NCBI RefSeq assembly: GCF_014839835.1
Contig: NC_071616.1
Location: 36,597,307-36,661,306, forward strand
Direction of reading: 5' to 3'
DNA: 64,000 nucleotides
Source: Dryobates pubescens
Taxonomy: Eukaryota; Chordata; Aves; Piciformes; Picidae
Part shown: piece after piece, positions 13,200 through 47,609 of the stretch
How the letters are laid out: each line of letters starts with the position of its first letter
How positions within the stretch are numbered: the first letter of the stretch is position 1
Made by a program: the position numbers and the translations under genes
The notes under the pieces: model-generated
Database searches by the model: none
Seen by the model: the letters and a program-made list of their open reading frames with translations, nothing else
What the model was told of the DNA's origin: nothing

Positions 13200-13583
13200 G
13201 AGGCTGAGAGCCCTGGGGCTTTTTAGTCTGGAGAAGAGAACACTGAGAGGATTTAGTAAATGTTTATAAATATCTGAGGGCTGGGTGTCAAGAGGGAGGG
13301 GATAGGCTCTGCTCCATTGTACCCTGTGACAGGACAAGGGGCAATGGGTATAAACTACAGCACAGGAGAATCCACCTCACGGAGGAACTTCTTCACTATG
13401 AGGGTCACAGAGCACTGAACAAGCTCCCCAGAGAGGTTGTGGAGTCTCCTTCCTGGACATGTTCAAAACCCACCTGGATGCATTCCTCTGCAGACTACCT
13501 TAGGTAATCCTGCTTTGGCAGGGGGTTGGACCTGATGATCCCTGCAGGTCCCTTCCAACCTCTAATGTTGTGTGATTCTGTAA
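13200..13583 (+). mobile_element. CR1 LINE 3' fragment (diverged subfamily)
   Basis: Begins at 'gaggctgagagccctggggc' and runs through the degraded C-terminal ORF2 region ('gtttataaatatctgagggc') to the CR1 3' end 'ttggacctgatgatccctgc ... cttccaacctctaatg' with tail 'ttgtgtgattctgtaaag'. Its internal sequence differs from the main CR1 group in this window, so it is an older or different subfamily. Confidence 0.85.
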
Positions 13584-13607
13584 AGAGAGTAAAATTCTGT
13601 CAGCTAC

Positions 13608-14005
13608 TGTAAAGATGGTCTCAATATGGCTGCTTCATGCAAAATGGAGAGAAATTTGTACAAAGATCAAAACATCGAGGTGTCCTCTGCATAACCTGTG
13701 GTGATTTTAATAGAAACCCTCGTACCTCTGGGAGGAGAATTTAAATCTAAGTATGGGACCACCTTAGTGTAATGAATTAGGTAATAGTATAATCGATTCT
13801 GTAATTGATGGAGCATGTATACAGAGATTTATGTGATACACAATCACATAACCAATCATAGTTAGTTAGTTAGTTGTTTGTACTGTGTATCAACTGCTGC
13901 TGTTTGGGCTGGCAGTGTGCTGGGTTTGTGATTTATTGCTTAGCACCCCTTTCTCTAGAGCCAAAATAAAGCAACTCTCAACTCTGTGTCCATGGGGTTT
14001 GCACA
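13608..14005 (+). mobile_element. Candidate solo LTR (endogenous retrovirus fossil)
   Basis: A block of about 400 bp that starts TGTAAAGATGG and ends ...GGTTTGCACA. An AATAAA (13965-13970) sits about 35 bases before the end and is followed by the 'gcaactctcaactctgtgtc' type of sequence common in retroviral R/U5. It contains a small GTTA repeat. No internal region or partner LTR was seen, and clear flanking duplications were not found. The family is not assigned. If correct it is a lone, old LTR. Confidence 0.35.
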
Positions 14006-14637
14006 GCAGGTAGAAGACTCTGGTTTTGGGACTACACAGCTGATCTTCCTTGTTTTCCCAGCAGATCTTGGAGCTTGGGCTCGAGCTTTGGAGTTTATCA
14101 GTGTTTTCTGCACTAAGGTATGTAACGTGTAGTACAGTTAAACGAAGAATCAGGAAACACTTTTTCGATACAAATCAGCTACTTCAGTTCTTGGTTAACA
14201 AGCGACAATTTCAAAGCTTTTTAGGAAAATAACCGTCCACTTTTGACCTCGTGAGCAGTAAAGTGACTTCCCCAGCAAGATCTGAGGCGGAATCACGGGG
14301 GTTTTATGCGCAGGGCGATGGCTGGCTGAAGATGGCTCCGGCGCTCCGCGCTGCCTTCCCCGTGTCGGTGATCTCCGGCCAGCCGCGGACAGGGGCACGA
14401 CACAGGTTACAGCGCTGACAGCCGGGCCTTCAGCGCGCCCGGAACCCGCCTTGGGCGGCGGGGCCGGGGCTGTGGCGGGGCGGCAGGCGGGGCCGGGCCG
14501 TAGCGGGAGGCGGGAACGCGGAGGTCGCGGCGGCGGGAAGCGATTCCGGGTCGTCGTCGGCAGCCAACATGGAGCCTGTCGGGCTTGCGGGGCGTTGCTG
14601 AGGGAGAGCCGGGCCGCAGCGGGGCCGCGCCGCCGCC

Positions 14638-37810
<23,173 letters not shown>

Positions 37811-40215
37811 TCTCCTGAGCCCACCGGGATCCATCTAACTTCACAGCACACTAACCGAATGCAGAGAGCAGCTTCCTGGCTTCAGGGCACTCGCAGACAA
37901 GGAGCGAGGCCGGAGGCTCCGGAGCAGCACCCATGGACGTTTGATATGAACTAGGAGTGAGTTTGAGAGGGAAAGGGCCCCTGAGCTCTAGGCCAGCTCA
38001 GTGGTTGAAGCAGCAGCAGCTCCTCTTTGTACCTTATCTGTCAGTTCTGCACCTGAGGCAGAATGGCCCCATTAGGGCGATGGCTCCAGTAGCTGCTTGT
38101 GGCCCTTTCATTGTTTCACTGCTTCTTAGGAGCTGCCTCTGGGACCTCAGTATTCATCACTGCATCTCTGGATGAGAGGAGGAGACGTGTTTTGTACTAA
38201 AGCTGGCTGAACCTTAAGACTCACCACCTTTACTTCAGAGGGCTGAAGGACTAGGATCCTCTCCCTAGCACATGGTAAGGCCCCGCAGGTGAGGCTGCTC
38301 CCCTCTGCTCAGGGGCAGAGAGAGCAGATAGTGTCTCATTCTGGAGGCAGTGGAGATCTTCCTGTTAGGGAGACAGTGGTAGACAGCATGTCCCTGGCCT
38401 TGGGGCACAGCTTCTGGCCCTGTGGCTGTGTCCAGTGGTCTGTATAGACAGAGTTTATAGGCTTTATTCTGGGTGCCTAGAGCTTTCCAACTTTCAGGCA
38501 ATGCACCAACATGAGTGAATGAGGTGTCATTTCCAGCAGTGGTAGTGGGGACTGTTTGAGATGGGATCTCTGGTTCTCAGTTTCAGACACCTACTTCCTA
38601 CCAGATGACAAGCATCTGGGCCTCAGACTAAGTCACACATTTCTTGCTCCAGCTGCTCAACTTGTTTGCCAGAGCTTCCAGCTTCCTGGCACAAGCCTGT
38701 AGCTGCTCCCTGCTTGGCTTCTGTTCCGCTCAGCCCCTGATGCCCACGCTGTGTGGGTGTGGGAATAATCAGTGTTTTTCCACTCAGTGTTTTGATGAAG
38801 CTGGGATGCATTTTCCTACCCAGAATAGGTCATTAGTGCTGTGGTCACAGGATGCAGCCTTCCCCTATGACTATGAATAAGAAGTCTCTATCTGGAATTT
38901 ACCTTCTTTCTAGAAGTGAGAGGCTTTCCCAAGAAAATTGGAGATGGGAAGAGGCATGGCCTGATGCTCGAAATTTCCTCATTTCCTGTTACAGAATGAG
39001 GTTAATTTTATTCCCCTTAAATTTATTAGCAAAGCGACTTTGAACTAAGCTTTTGGGATTGCTAGGATCCCTGGGAGCAGCTTAGCCTCCTCTGCCTTAC
39101 ATGAAGCCTCTAAGGAGTCCTCAGTCCTCACCTTTGCTGTGAGACTGGGGTTGTGGTTTCAGTAGGCTTAAACCATCCCCCTCAATGGCATGTCACTAGA
39201 ATTGCCTTAGGTTTGTTGGAGTTGGATATCCAATCACCTCTCCTGGATTTCCTTTGAGAGACTGTTTAGGGGAGCCAGTATGCCCCATTTTGTCTCTAGA
39301 GGTGGATACCAAACCATTCTGCTTGCAACTTATTCTCCTTAAATACTTCTTTGGTGCCTATTGCTAGTGTCTTGGAGCTGAATCAAGCACAGTCTCTCCA
39401 GTGCAGTGTCCAGGGTAAGGATTGTACTGGTGTGCTCACCCATTGTTATTGAAGGAAGGGCAGGAGGACAGCCCTCCTGGAATGTGGTGAGCATCAGGTG
39501 TCCTGACGTGGCCACATTGCTTGGTTGCCCTTGTGACTCTGCTCTCCTTACCCCCATATGTATTTGAGCCAGTTCTTGGGTTAGGGTCCTGGCTTGAAGG
39601 TTGTTGTTGCTGTTGGAAACGATTGAGTTGGTCACATTGCAGAAGTGCCTTTGAGGAGTGAAGAGCTGAGCCTGAGCTGTGTCCAACATGCAGGCACCAA
39701 GCTGATGGGAGTCACTCTCCTGCAGTGCTCTGCTATCCTCATTTCTCAGTGCTCTGCAGTTGGGAAGCTAGGTGCACAGACTGGATTCCCTTTGGATCTA
39801 GTGGAGGATTAGAGTCCCTGAGAGAGGATGCTCCGCAATCTCACGTGTGCCTTAGAGGATTCACGCTATCCAGGTTAACAGACCACAGATTTCACACCAG
39901 CCAGCTATGCAACCAAAAAGCAAAAGGAGTTTAAAGCCAGCACCTTCATCTTGGGCTGAAAATGGAAGGGCAAGTGGGCAGAAGTGCTTTTCAGCAGTTT
40001 CAAACCCTTCTTACTTCTCCCCTTCTTGCAGTGCTAGCTCTGTATGTGTTGGGTCTCCTGCTAGTATTGCTGCTGAGTTGTTATAGTGGAACACAACTTA
40101 TGCCTTACTCTGACACTCTGGCTGAAAACTAGTTTGTCGTTGTCTTTTTTTGAAAGGTTAAAGGATGTAGTGGTTTGGAGTTCCTGTTTAAATAAATGTT
40201 TAAACTCATTCTCCT
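37811..40215 (+). other. NEK9: NEK9 3'UTR
   Basis: From the TAG to shortly after the AATAAA at 40191-40196, about 2.4 kb without a recognisable repeat or coding segment. The end is inferred from the poly(A) signal only. Confidence 0.6.
40191..40196 (+). terminator. NEK9: Probable NEK9 poly(A) signal
   Basis: AATAAA followed by a TG/T-rich stretch ('ctgtcttcagtctttttgct'). Another AATAAA at 42823-42828 is a possible distal alternative, which would overlap the convergent ZC2HC1C 3' side. Confidence 0.6.
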
Positions 40216-43200
40216 GTCTTCAGTCTTTTTGCTTGCCTTTTTTGTTTTTTTCAAGAGAGGAAAAGGAAATTTGGCAGTTTGTTGTTTCACCTTACAGAAA
40301 GCAGGCCAAGGGGCTTGCAAGTTCGTTGCTATGAGGGGGTGGGGGAAAAAGTGTCAGGTTCTGTGTCCCTTCATTAAAACAAACAAATAGATAAACAAAC
40401 CCCAAACAACAAAACAAGTCTTTGCTGCTGCATCTCCTCCAAGTGACGTCAGGGGGCTTTTGTGTGTGTGTTTACTTCAACAGTGTGAGTGCCAAGTGGG
40501 AAATGAGTAATGGGAAGAGAGAGGCTGTGCATGATTCTCTCAGAACAGCTTCTACTGAGTATTAATGCCTACAGAAGGGAGAACCTGCCTGACACCTGCT
40601 TGGCCAACTCTTCCTGCACCTTGTACTTAATGCCTGTCACTTCTAACTTGGCATCAGGGTTTTTAGTAAATTGTAAAATGCCTTGAAGAGGGTTAAAGAC
40701 TTACAATCACCACACATCTGGATGCCAAAAATGCAGCATGTCTCCAAGAGGGGGATTGTACTGCAGTAGCAGAAGAGGAAGCTGAGCTGGTGTAATATAG
40801 GTTGAGTAGTGCCAGGGTAACACTAACCATGATCACAATGCAGCAGGGTAAATCTCTGTGCTGAGCCTAATGCTTTGGCTAAACTGTTACTACCTTTTAA
40901 ACTAGCTGTGAGACACTTCCTGGATACTGATGCCTGTCTTGAGCTGAAACGATGGCTCAGCAAAAAGAGGTGAACTGCCTGTGGTTAGTCCAGAAGCAAA
41001 GATAGCAAATGAAGCCTGGTGATGTAATTTCAGTAACTCCTGTTTAATCTGTAGTTTCAGTCTCCACATTAGCTGTTTGCCAGCCATGTAAAAGAAGTCC
41101 CCAGTAGATAGATTTGCTTTACAGGATCAAAAGCTTTTCTGTATGTATCTGTCCCATCACCATTTGCACCCTGCTGACCTTTAGGATCCACTAAACAGTC
41201 AGTAAAAGATGGTGCAAGGGAAATGGAGTCAATGTTACAGGACAGGCAATGGTACTGAATTTCTTAACTACTTTAATTCAGTTATACCTTTTGTTAATTC
41301 AAGGAAGCTAGTATAAAGCTTCTGGTTTACCTCTTGTGTATTTCTGAAGTGAACATTGGTCTTGCTTCTCTAATCAATTTGATATAGCAAATTATTTTCC
41401 TTTGTTCTGAGTTTTCTCCAGGTTTTTCTCTCCTCTAGATTTGTACACTCACACCTGGCTGGCACAGTGCAGCACTGACCCTTCATGGGACCTTCACACT
41501 GTAGGGTGTGCTAAGGGATTGAGATTTCTGCCCACATACCTATAGGTCAGAAGCTACATTACTGAAAAACTCTCACAAGGAGCAGCTGGAATTTTTTTGT
41601 TCCTTGTTTGCTTCCTGTTGCAACTCTCTCATACAACGTTGTCATTCTTGCTTTGGGAACACAAAACACTCTGTGACCATTTAAAACAACTTTTACACAA
41701 AGTAAGTAGTTTAATATATTAAAAATCAGAACCTGGAAGAGTAACTGACTTAGAAACTTGCAGGAACTGTCATCAGTTGTAAGGGTCTGTAGAACACATT
41801 TTTCCCCCAAAGACCTGTTAACTGGTGTGACAAAGAGCTTTAGTATGAGGGCAAAATCAGCAAGAACTACCTTGTATCTCAAGAAGAAAGCAAAGTAAGG
41901 GGTGTGTTTCTGTCATAATTCCCTACCACTGCAGCAGCTAGGATGAAAATAAGTAGACAAAGAAGGGTGCAAGCCTTGTATTTTAGAGGCCCCTAGCAAC
42001 TTGGCCTGCAGGAAAACTCCATTGTTTTGTATTAAATCTAGTTGTTGGTTTGACCCTGAAGGTGAGTGAAAGAGCTAATGGGGTTTCTGATGTGAAGTTC
42101 CTTAGTGTACTGTCTAGGGGCAGGATGTGTTTTTTAAAGTGTAGCAGTTCTTAAACATTTTGGGTGGGTATTTAAAAATTAAAAACCCATCAAGAATCAA
42201 GGGAAGGCTGCCAGGGGAAGGAAATTCTTTCCCAGCTCTTTCACGTGCTACACTGAGACACAGAACTGTCACAGATATACTCTTGACACTTTAGAAAAGA
42301 AGCCTGAGTGCTCTTGTATCATCATTCTTAATTTCTGACTCCTGCTGTATGCTCCCTTCCACAATGGTCTCTAAGTCTCCTTGAAACAATGTAGGCTCCT
42401 TGCCTTGATAATATCTTTGCAAGATTCTTCTATGACTTCACTCATCTGCTGGTTAGAAACCTGACTTCATCTGCCCTTATTCATGACCTATTTTTGATCT
42501 TCTGTATTTAAATAGTTGTTCCTTCTGCCCTTTCCTGGTTCTAAGTTCCTGCTATTGTATGTGATAAGTAACACATTGGGATGGTTGTTCTGTTGCCTCA
42601 AGGGCCTCAACAGAGTACCTCTGCTGTTCTGTGCACATCAATTGATTTCTAATGTTACAGATCTCCAGCTGGTAAGACACAGCTCCAGGACTCTTAGATT
42701 CCTCCCCTCCCTCTGTCTGACTTCTCCAAGTGCCTTCTCTAAATAGTTCTGAAGAATGTAGAGTCCTTTCTGCAGCCAACAATGAGGAACCCTTCACATC
42801 CAAACCACTTGGAGGTATCTACAATAAAATTGCTATGCCAGCCAGAGCCACTGTCATTGTTAACATGTGCAGGGGTGAACATCTGCACCTACAGAGCTGC
42901 AGAGCAAACAAAAGGCAGGTGCTCTGTTTGGCTCAGCTCTTCTCATGAGCGGCACTACTCTCTTGAGTTTGAAGATGTTGAAAACCTGGAGTCTGCAGCC
43001 ACTGACAGGCTAAAGAGTAGCTCTCTTCACATAAGGCATTACTCATTTATAAAACCAAAACCAAACCAAACACACCCCAACAACAACAAACAAACAACCA
43101 AAAAACCAAACCAAACAAAACACAAGATTTAAAAAAGCCTCCCTAACCTACAGGCAAAATGTGATTCTGAAGAGCAGCCCCTTTCTGAGGGCAGGTTTGC

Positions 43201-43537
43201 TCCTCCTCACTGTCCCCGAGACTGCCTGTAGGAACAGTGCTTCTTCCCTGCTCACCTTATAGAACAGTGACAACCTGACACCTACATGAAATCCCCTGCT
43301 GAGCTGACTGGGTGGGTGAGGTGGCCCCCCAGAGGGGCACCCTGCGTGGGGCAATCAAGGGCACAGGTCAAAGTACAGAAGTTGTATTCTGCTTCTATGA
43401 CCTAAGCTGTTTTCTGGCTGTACACACAAGGTCAATGCTCACAGCCATTGGTGAGACTTGAGTGCATGAGTGTGGCAGCTGGAAAGCTAGCAGCAAACAG
43501 GGAATCTTGGCAGCAGGTAGAGTTGGACACCACCTCA
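40216..43537. other. Convergent gap between NEK9 and ZC2HC1C
   Basis: Holds the ZC2HC1C 3'UTR on the minus strand (its end is not placed; a minus-strand ATTAAA lies near 41706) and an A/C-rich simple repeat at 43050-43125. No gene or LINE recognised. Confidence 0.6.
43050..43125. repeat. A-rich CAAA/CCAAA simple repeat
   Basis: Imperfect runs of AAACC, CAA and CAAA over about 75 bases, in the 3' flank of ZC2HC1C. Confidence 0.85.
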
Positions 43538-43795
43538 TCAGCGCCTCCTGGGTGGTGGGGGCCTGTTCTTGATGTTTCTGCATTTGGGAATATGCCTCTC
43601 AGCTGCTCGGGGAGCAAATCGGCGGCTGCAGTAGGGACAAGTGACATAGCCTGGATTTTCAATGGGAGGCAGGAGGGGCAGGTCAGACACATTTCCTCCC
43701 TTGGAGAGGACTTGTTGCACCTGGTGGGTCTGGCACAAGGTCTGGATTAAACTCTTGTGTTTCTGTCTCCGGTTGTTCTTTCTGGATGGTTCATT
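43538..43795 (-). CDS. ZC2HC1C: ZC2HC1C last exon (second zinc finger)
   Basis: The acceptor 'ccttctgcag' (minus strand) ends at 43796. Encodes NEPSRKNNRRQKHKSLIQTL, then the second C2HC finger and the basic-proline end NRPPPPRRR, with TGA at 43540-43538. Confidence 0.94.
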   Translation of the reverse strand, partial: NEPSRKNNRRQKHKSLIQTLCQTHQVQQVLSKGGNVSDLPLLPPIENPGYVTCPYCSRRFAPRAAERHIPKCRNIKNRPPPPRRR

Positions 43796-45515
43796 CTGCA
43801 GAAGGAAAAGACAGTCAGAGCAGCTGGCACCACTGTCAGTCTCCATTCTCCATCTCACACTCAGGCTCCAACCCAAGTTACCCACTGCTGGACATTCCCT
43901 GTTGATGTAAACACACACCCACCCCCCTGAGAAGCTGAATCCCACAAAGACCAACGCCAAGGAAGATTTGAAGGAAATACTGAGGGAGACATCAATGCTT
44001 TGAAAGAGCTTGAGAATAGCTAGAAACACAGAAGGGCCAGGAACGGGAGAGGGTTACTATAGCTGTTGTGCAGAAACAGAGCTAGCAGTTTTCACTGCTT
44101 TTGTTTTAGCAGCCTATGTTATTGCCTGGATTTTCAGTCAGTTCCCCACAACCCCTGTCACAGAGCTTTAATGCAGCAAACCCAGCCTGTATCTGCAACC
44201 CGACTACAGCAAGGAGCTACGAAGGTGCACACATCTCAGTCAGAATTAGATGTTGGAGTGGAAGGAATGCAAGCAGTAGATGTGGGTCAAGGGAGGAAAA
44301 TGGACTGCACATTACCTGAGACATCGCTGAGCTCTGCTGATACTGTTCCAGTTCTGTGCCCTTAGCTCTGGCCTTTCTGGAATCAAACACTTTCCTCTTG
44401 GAGCCTTGGCTCTTGCTGCAGATGTTCATGTGCGTCTCAAGCCTGGCACAGAAAAACTTACGTCCGCAAAAGCTGCACTGTCCGAGCTCCCCGTGCTCTG
44501 CAGTGCTGGCAGGCTGCATGTACAGCACCTCTGGAGACAGGTGGCCACCAGGATCTTGGTCTGAGAGGGCAGAGGAAGAAGGGCTACACTTTGGGGCCAG
44601 ATTTGAACAAGAGGCTAAATGCTCCATAGGTACATGGTCTTGAATTTTGCTGTTGCTGGCCACTAGCCGCTCCTTCTTGAGTTTCCCCCTAGCCAGCTCA
44701 TGGGGCTGGAGGGGGGTGCCAGGCTTGGGGACAGTGGGCTCTGCAGACTGTACCTCAGTGAAGACCCCATCGCTGGGCCTGACAGCAACTCTCAACATTT
44801 TTTCTTCAGGGTGTCTTGTGGCCTTTTGCTCATGGGTCCTCCCTGCTTCTCTGTCTCTTCTTTCCTCTCTCTCAATAAGCTCCTTCTCTCTTTGAATCCT
44901 CCTAAGCTCCTCCTTTGTTTTCCTTAGCTTCTCTCTGAGGAGGGCCTCCTTCTTTCGAATTTCCTCTTCCAGGTTCTGTCCATCTGCCTCCAACTTTAGG
45001 ATGTAGGCCTGCTCTCTCCTGTGTAGATGGGAGGCTGATTGTTCAGACTCTGCTGTCCAAGGACAGAGCTCTGCATCTAGCTGAGACCTCCCTGCTGGAG
45101 GTTTCTGTTTGCTCATTGAGCTAGGACTACCATTTGGAACTTCCTCCATGCATGGGGAACTTCTGAGCTGTGATGTGTTAAACACTACAACATTCACACC
45201 CTTGTGAGGAATTGGTTTCAGAGGATAAGAACGGTCTACTCCTTTTTTCTGTCTAGCTACTAATTTAGCTGGCAGAATCTTGGTCTGGCCTGTGAGATAA
45301 TTGCTCTGCAGTCCAGCTGAACCGAAGCCTCCATGCCTGCTTTCTGCAGACTGAGAATACGAATAGCTTTGACTCTTTCGAGCACAGAGATCCTTTAAAA
45401 TTTCCTCTTTGTCAGATATGAATTCACGATGAAGGTTGTTCTGGTGCTCCAGCTGAGAACTGGGAACAAGCTTAGCAGCTCCCACCACACAATCTGCTGG
45501 TGGAAACAAAGCCAT
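43538..45515 (-). CDS. ZC2HC1C: ZC2HC1C (C2HC zinc finger protein, FAM164C)
   Basis: Two coding exons on the minus strand, 45515-44316 (400 codons) and 43795-43538 (85 codons plus TGA), give 485 aa in phase 0. A disordered N-terminal half leads to a charged coiled coil (ILKLEADGQNLEEEIRKKEA, LREKLRKTKEELRRIQREKE). Two C2HC fingers follow with identical spacing C-x2-C-x11-H-x3-C: Cys347, Cys350, His362, Cys366 (CSFCGRKFFCARLETHMNIC) and Cys453, Cys456, His468, Cys472 (CPYCSRRFAPRAAERHIPKC). The protein ends in NRPPPPRRR. The paired fingers and the place between NEK9 and ACYP1 identify it. Its function is poorly known. An in-frame TGA lies directly before the ATG, and an acceptor-like 'tctcag' ends at 45523, so an untranslated first exon probably lies in the CpG island shared with ACYP1. 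Confidence 0.93.
43796..44315 (-). other. ZC2HC1C: ZC2HC1C intron
   Basis: 520 bases between donor TCTCAG|GTAATG and the last exon. Nothing recognisable inside. Confidence 0.8.
44316..45515 (-). CDS. ZC2HC1C: ZC2HC1C first coding exon
   Basis: Exactly 1,200 nt from ATG (45515) to donor GTAATG (minus strand). It encodes the N-terminal tail MALFPPADCVVGAAKLVPSS, the coiled coil near residues 170-225 and the first finger at 347-366. The frame would run on 32 codons into the intron before a stop, which marks the intron boundary. Confidence 0.94.
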
Positions 45516-45779
45516 TCAGTGCCTGAGAAATTGCCTGAGGTTAGAAGTGAAGTCATTACAGATTATCTTATCCAAAACTGGACAAATTGTTTCCTAACAG
45601 TTTACATCTGGAGGCTACAAGGAGAGTCTATAACAATGTTAGCAAAGGTTCTGTAACTTTTCTGGTTTCTATAAATCCTTACATTCCTTCCATCTAGGAA
45701 GCTGTTTTATTATGGTAGTAGCAGAAATATGTCGTACTGCCAGAGAAACTGTTAGACAAGCCCACCGTGCTTCCCATGA

Positions 45780-46423
45780 CATGTCCCTTCAGTTTGGGCA
45801 CCGTAGCTCCGCCAGTGTGGCGGGCGCCCGGTAAAGCTCAGCACCATCGTCCCGTGGCACACCCTGAAGAGCGGCAGACTCCCACGCCGCAGGCCAGCCT
45901 CATAGGGCGAGCGGGGTTACCTGCGGGGCTGCAGCCGGCACTCCACCAGGCCTCCTTAGCAAGCTGCGTCGCCACCCGTTTCACTCGCCGGTCCCCCATC
46001 GCCCGAGCAACCCGACACCTCTTGCTGCTACCTGCACCCTCGCTGCGGGGCGGCGCAGAGCTCTGCCCATCGCCGCCGCCGCCGCCCCGGGCGCCGTGTT
46101 GACGGCGGTTGCCTGGAGACAGGCACGCGCATGGCAGTTCCCGCGCCGCTCATCACCGACGGCCGTTCACCCGCAACGCGCCCGTTCCACTCCGCGCTCT
46201 GGAGGACCCCAGCAGCTCTATAGCCGGCAGGAACGACCCCGCTCCAAAGCGGCCAAACCGCGCTGCGCACGAAGCGTTAGCGGCGAACCTGTCCATCTCG
46301 GGTCCCGGCTCTCCATTGGTCACAGGGGTGGGGGAGGTCCCGTCCCCGGCGCAAGCAGCGCCGCGCAGGCGCAGCGGCCGGTGCGGCAGTGGCGGCGGCA
46401 GGAGGTGGATGTGCGGCGCCGCC
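45780..46423. promoter_or_regulatory. Shared CpG island, divergent ZC2HC1C / ACYP1 promoter
   Basis: A CpG-dense block between the 5' end of ZC2HC1C (minus) and the ACYP1 start codon (plus, 46424), with 'gccgccgccgccccgggcgc' near its centre. The head-to-head arrangement over less than 1 kb suggests one bidirectional promoter. Transcription starts are not placed. Confidence 0.75.
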
Positions 46424-46507
46424 ATGGAGGAGGGCGAGGGATTGCTCTCTGTGGATTACGAGGTGTTCGGCAAAGTGCAGGGCGTTTTCTTCCGCAAGTA
46501 CACCCAG
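46424..46507 (+). CDS. ACYP1: ACYP1 exon 1 (residues 1-28)
   Basis: MEEGEGLLSVDYEVFGKVQG then VFFRKYTQ. Donor CAG|GTGTGG, phase 0. Contains the phosphate-binding loop and catalytic Arg24. Confidence 0.95.
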
Positions 46508-47124
46508 GTGTGGGGCGGGGTGAGGCGTCATCTCGCGGTGCACCCGTTCCCCAGGGTCGGGCTGCCGCCGCGGGTGCGTGGTGTTTGCCGTCCGCTTTAC
46601 CAGCGCGTCCCTGTGGGGGTGAGCCGGTGAACCGGTCTGGGGTCTGTCGGGCCACGGCCACAGCCTGGGCTGCAGTTGCTTCTGAATGGGAGCTGTTGCC
46701 TCGGTGCTGCTGGCAGCTTGCACTGCATTATGTAAGCACGATTGAAAAGCGTGTGTAAGCCCCAGTTTTTCGAGTGGAAAAACCCCACGGTGAGCAATCG
46801 GTAAATTCTCTGCTGCTTTCCTGCAGCCTGAGCCGTAGGAACTACCATGGAGGTTTGCGTCTTACCTATACAATTGACTCTCCCATGTTGTCTCATTTTG
46901 CTTTACAGGGGGAGGCTAAGAGACTAGGACTCGTTGGTTGGGTCCAGAACACTAGCCACGGCACTGTGCAAGGGCAAATTCAGGGTCCGACTGCCAGGGT
47001 GCGGGAGCTGCAGGACTGGCTTCGGAAGATAGGAAGTCCCCAGTCCCGCATCAGCCGGGCGGATTTCAGCAATGAGAAGGAGATCACGGCGCTGGAGCAC
47101 AAGGACTTCCAGATTGTGAAATAG
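46424..47124 (+). CDS. ACYP1: ACYP1 (acylphosphatase 1, common type)
   Basis: Two coding exons, 46424-46507 and 46909-47124, encode 99 aa, the same length as human. Acylphosphatase hydrolyses carboxyl-phosphate bonds of small molecules such as 1,3-bisphosphoglycerate and acetyl phosphate in the cytosol. The active-site loop GKVQGVFFR (residues 16-24) ends with catalytic Arg24, and Asn42 sits in GWVQNTSHGTVQGQIQGP (R23 and N41 in numbering without Met). The end, FSNEKEI...DFQIVK, matches the common-type rather than the muscle-type (ACYP2) isozyme. The start is in a strong gccgccATGg context. A second ATG in frame 15 bases upstream (MCGAA...) is possible but less likely. Downstream is MLH3 in the same orientation. 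Confidence 0.96.
46508..46908 (+). other. ACYP1: ACYP1 intron
   Basis: 400 bases. The first part belongs to the CpG island; nothing else recognisable. Confidence 0.8.
46909..47124 (+). CDS. ACYP1: ACYP1 exon 2 (residues 29-99, stop)
   Basis: GEAKRLGLVGWVQNTSHGTV with catalytic Asn42, then QDWLRKIGSPQSRISRADFS and on to DFQIVK and TAG. The acceptor is 'gctttacag'. Confidence 0.95.
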   Translation, partial: GEAKRLGLVGWVQNTSHGTVQGQIQGPTARVRELQDWLRKIGSPQSRISRADFSNEKEITALEHKDFQIVK

Positions 47125-47550
47125 CTTCGGGAAGAAGCAAAATCCGAAGCAGGATCTGCCCTCACAGCACATTTCCCCTCATCCTTTCTTGTTCAGTCAG
47201 CCGATAATGCAGCTCTAGAGAACTTTATTACATGTCTAATTTATTTGTTTCTTGCACTGTTAGTGTAACTCTCAGCCTTTGGCAAAACTCTGGCAGCTGG
47301 TGTGCTGCTACTGTTACTTAAAGGGGCTTTTTAGGGACACAGCCTCTTTGTTTCCGGATGTCTCCGCAGAGTGAGTTTGAGCAGTTGCACATGAGTGAAC
47401 CCCACACAATTTGTGTAGTGTCCTGCTTCCGTGAAAGGAGGTCACAGAATCCATGCCGATACAAAAAAATTGCTAAAAGCATCTGTTCTGTGCTGTAAAT
47501 GCTTCGAAACCGATTGATTTTGTTTCAGAAGAACTTTATCTTTCCTTTAG

Positions 47551-47556
47551 AATAAA
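47551..47556 (+). terminator. ACYP1: ACYP1 poly(A) signal
   Basis: AATAAA about 430 bases after the ACYP1 stop. The GC-rich MLH3 promoter region begins within about 60 bases, so the two genes are nearly abutting. Confidence 0.75.
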
Positions 47557-47609
47557 ACTGCTTGGAGCTCGCGTCTTGTGTGACCAGATGTGTTGCGCGG
47601 GGGCTTGAA

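Larger units (their letters stand above)
7651..14280. other. Intergenic region TMED10 - NEK9
   Basis: About 6.6 kb with no intact gene that I can support. It contains a decayed coding-like block on the minus strand (about 11260-12330), a CR1 at 13200-13583 and a candidate solo LTR at 13608-14005. The remainder, including 7.7-11 kb and 12.3-13.2 kb, shows nothing recognisable apart from short chance frames. Confidence 0.6.

Noticed and set aside
13150-13206. Possible C/D-box snoRNA (TGATGATG ... CTGA)
   Set aside because: The CTGA belongs to the start of a CR1 copy, there is no flanking stem, and this is intergenic and not intronic DNA.
42823-42828. AATAAA as the main NEK9 poly(A) site
   Set aside because: It would give a 5-kb 3'UTR running into the convergent ZC2HC1C 3' region; the site at 40191 is simpler.
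46409-46426. Upstream in-frame ATG for ACYP1 (MCGAAM...)
   Set aside because: The ATG at 46424 has the better context and gives exactly the 99-residue family length; the upstream ATG was kept only as a remark.
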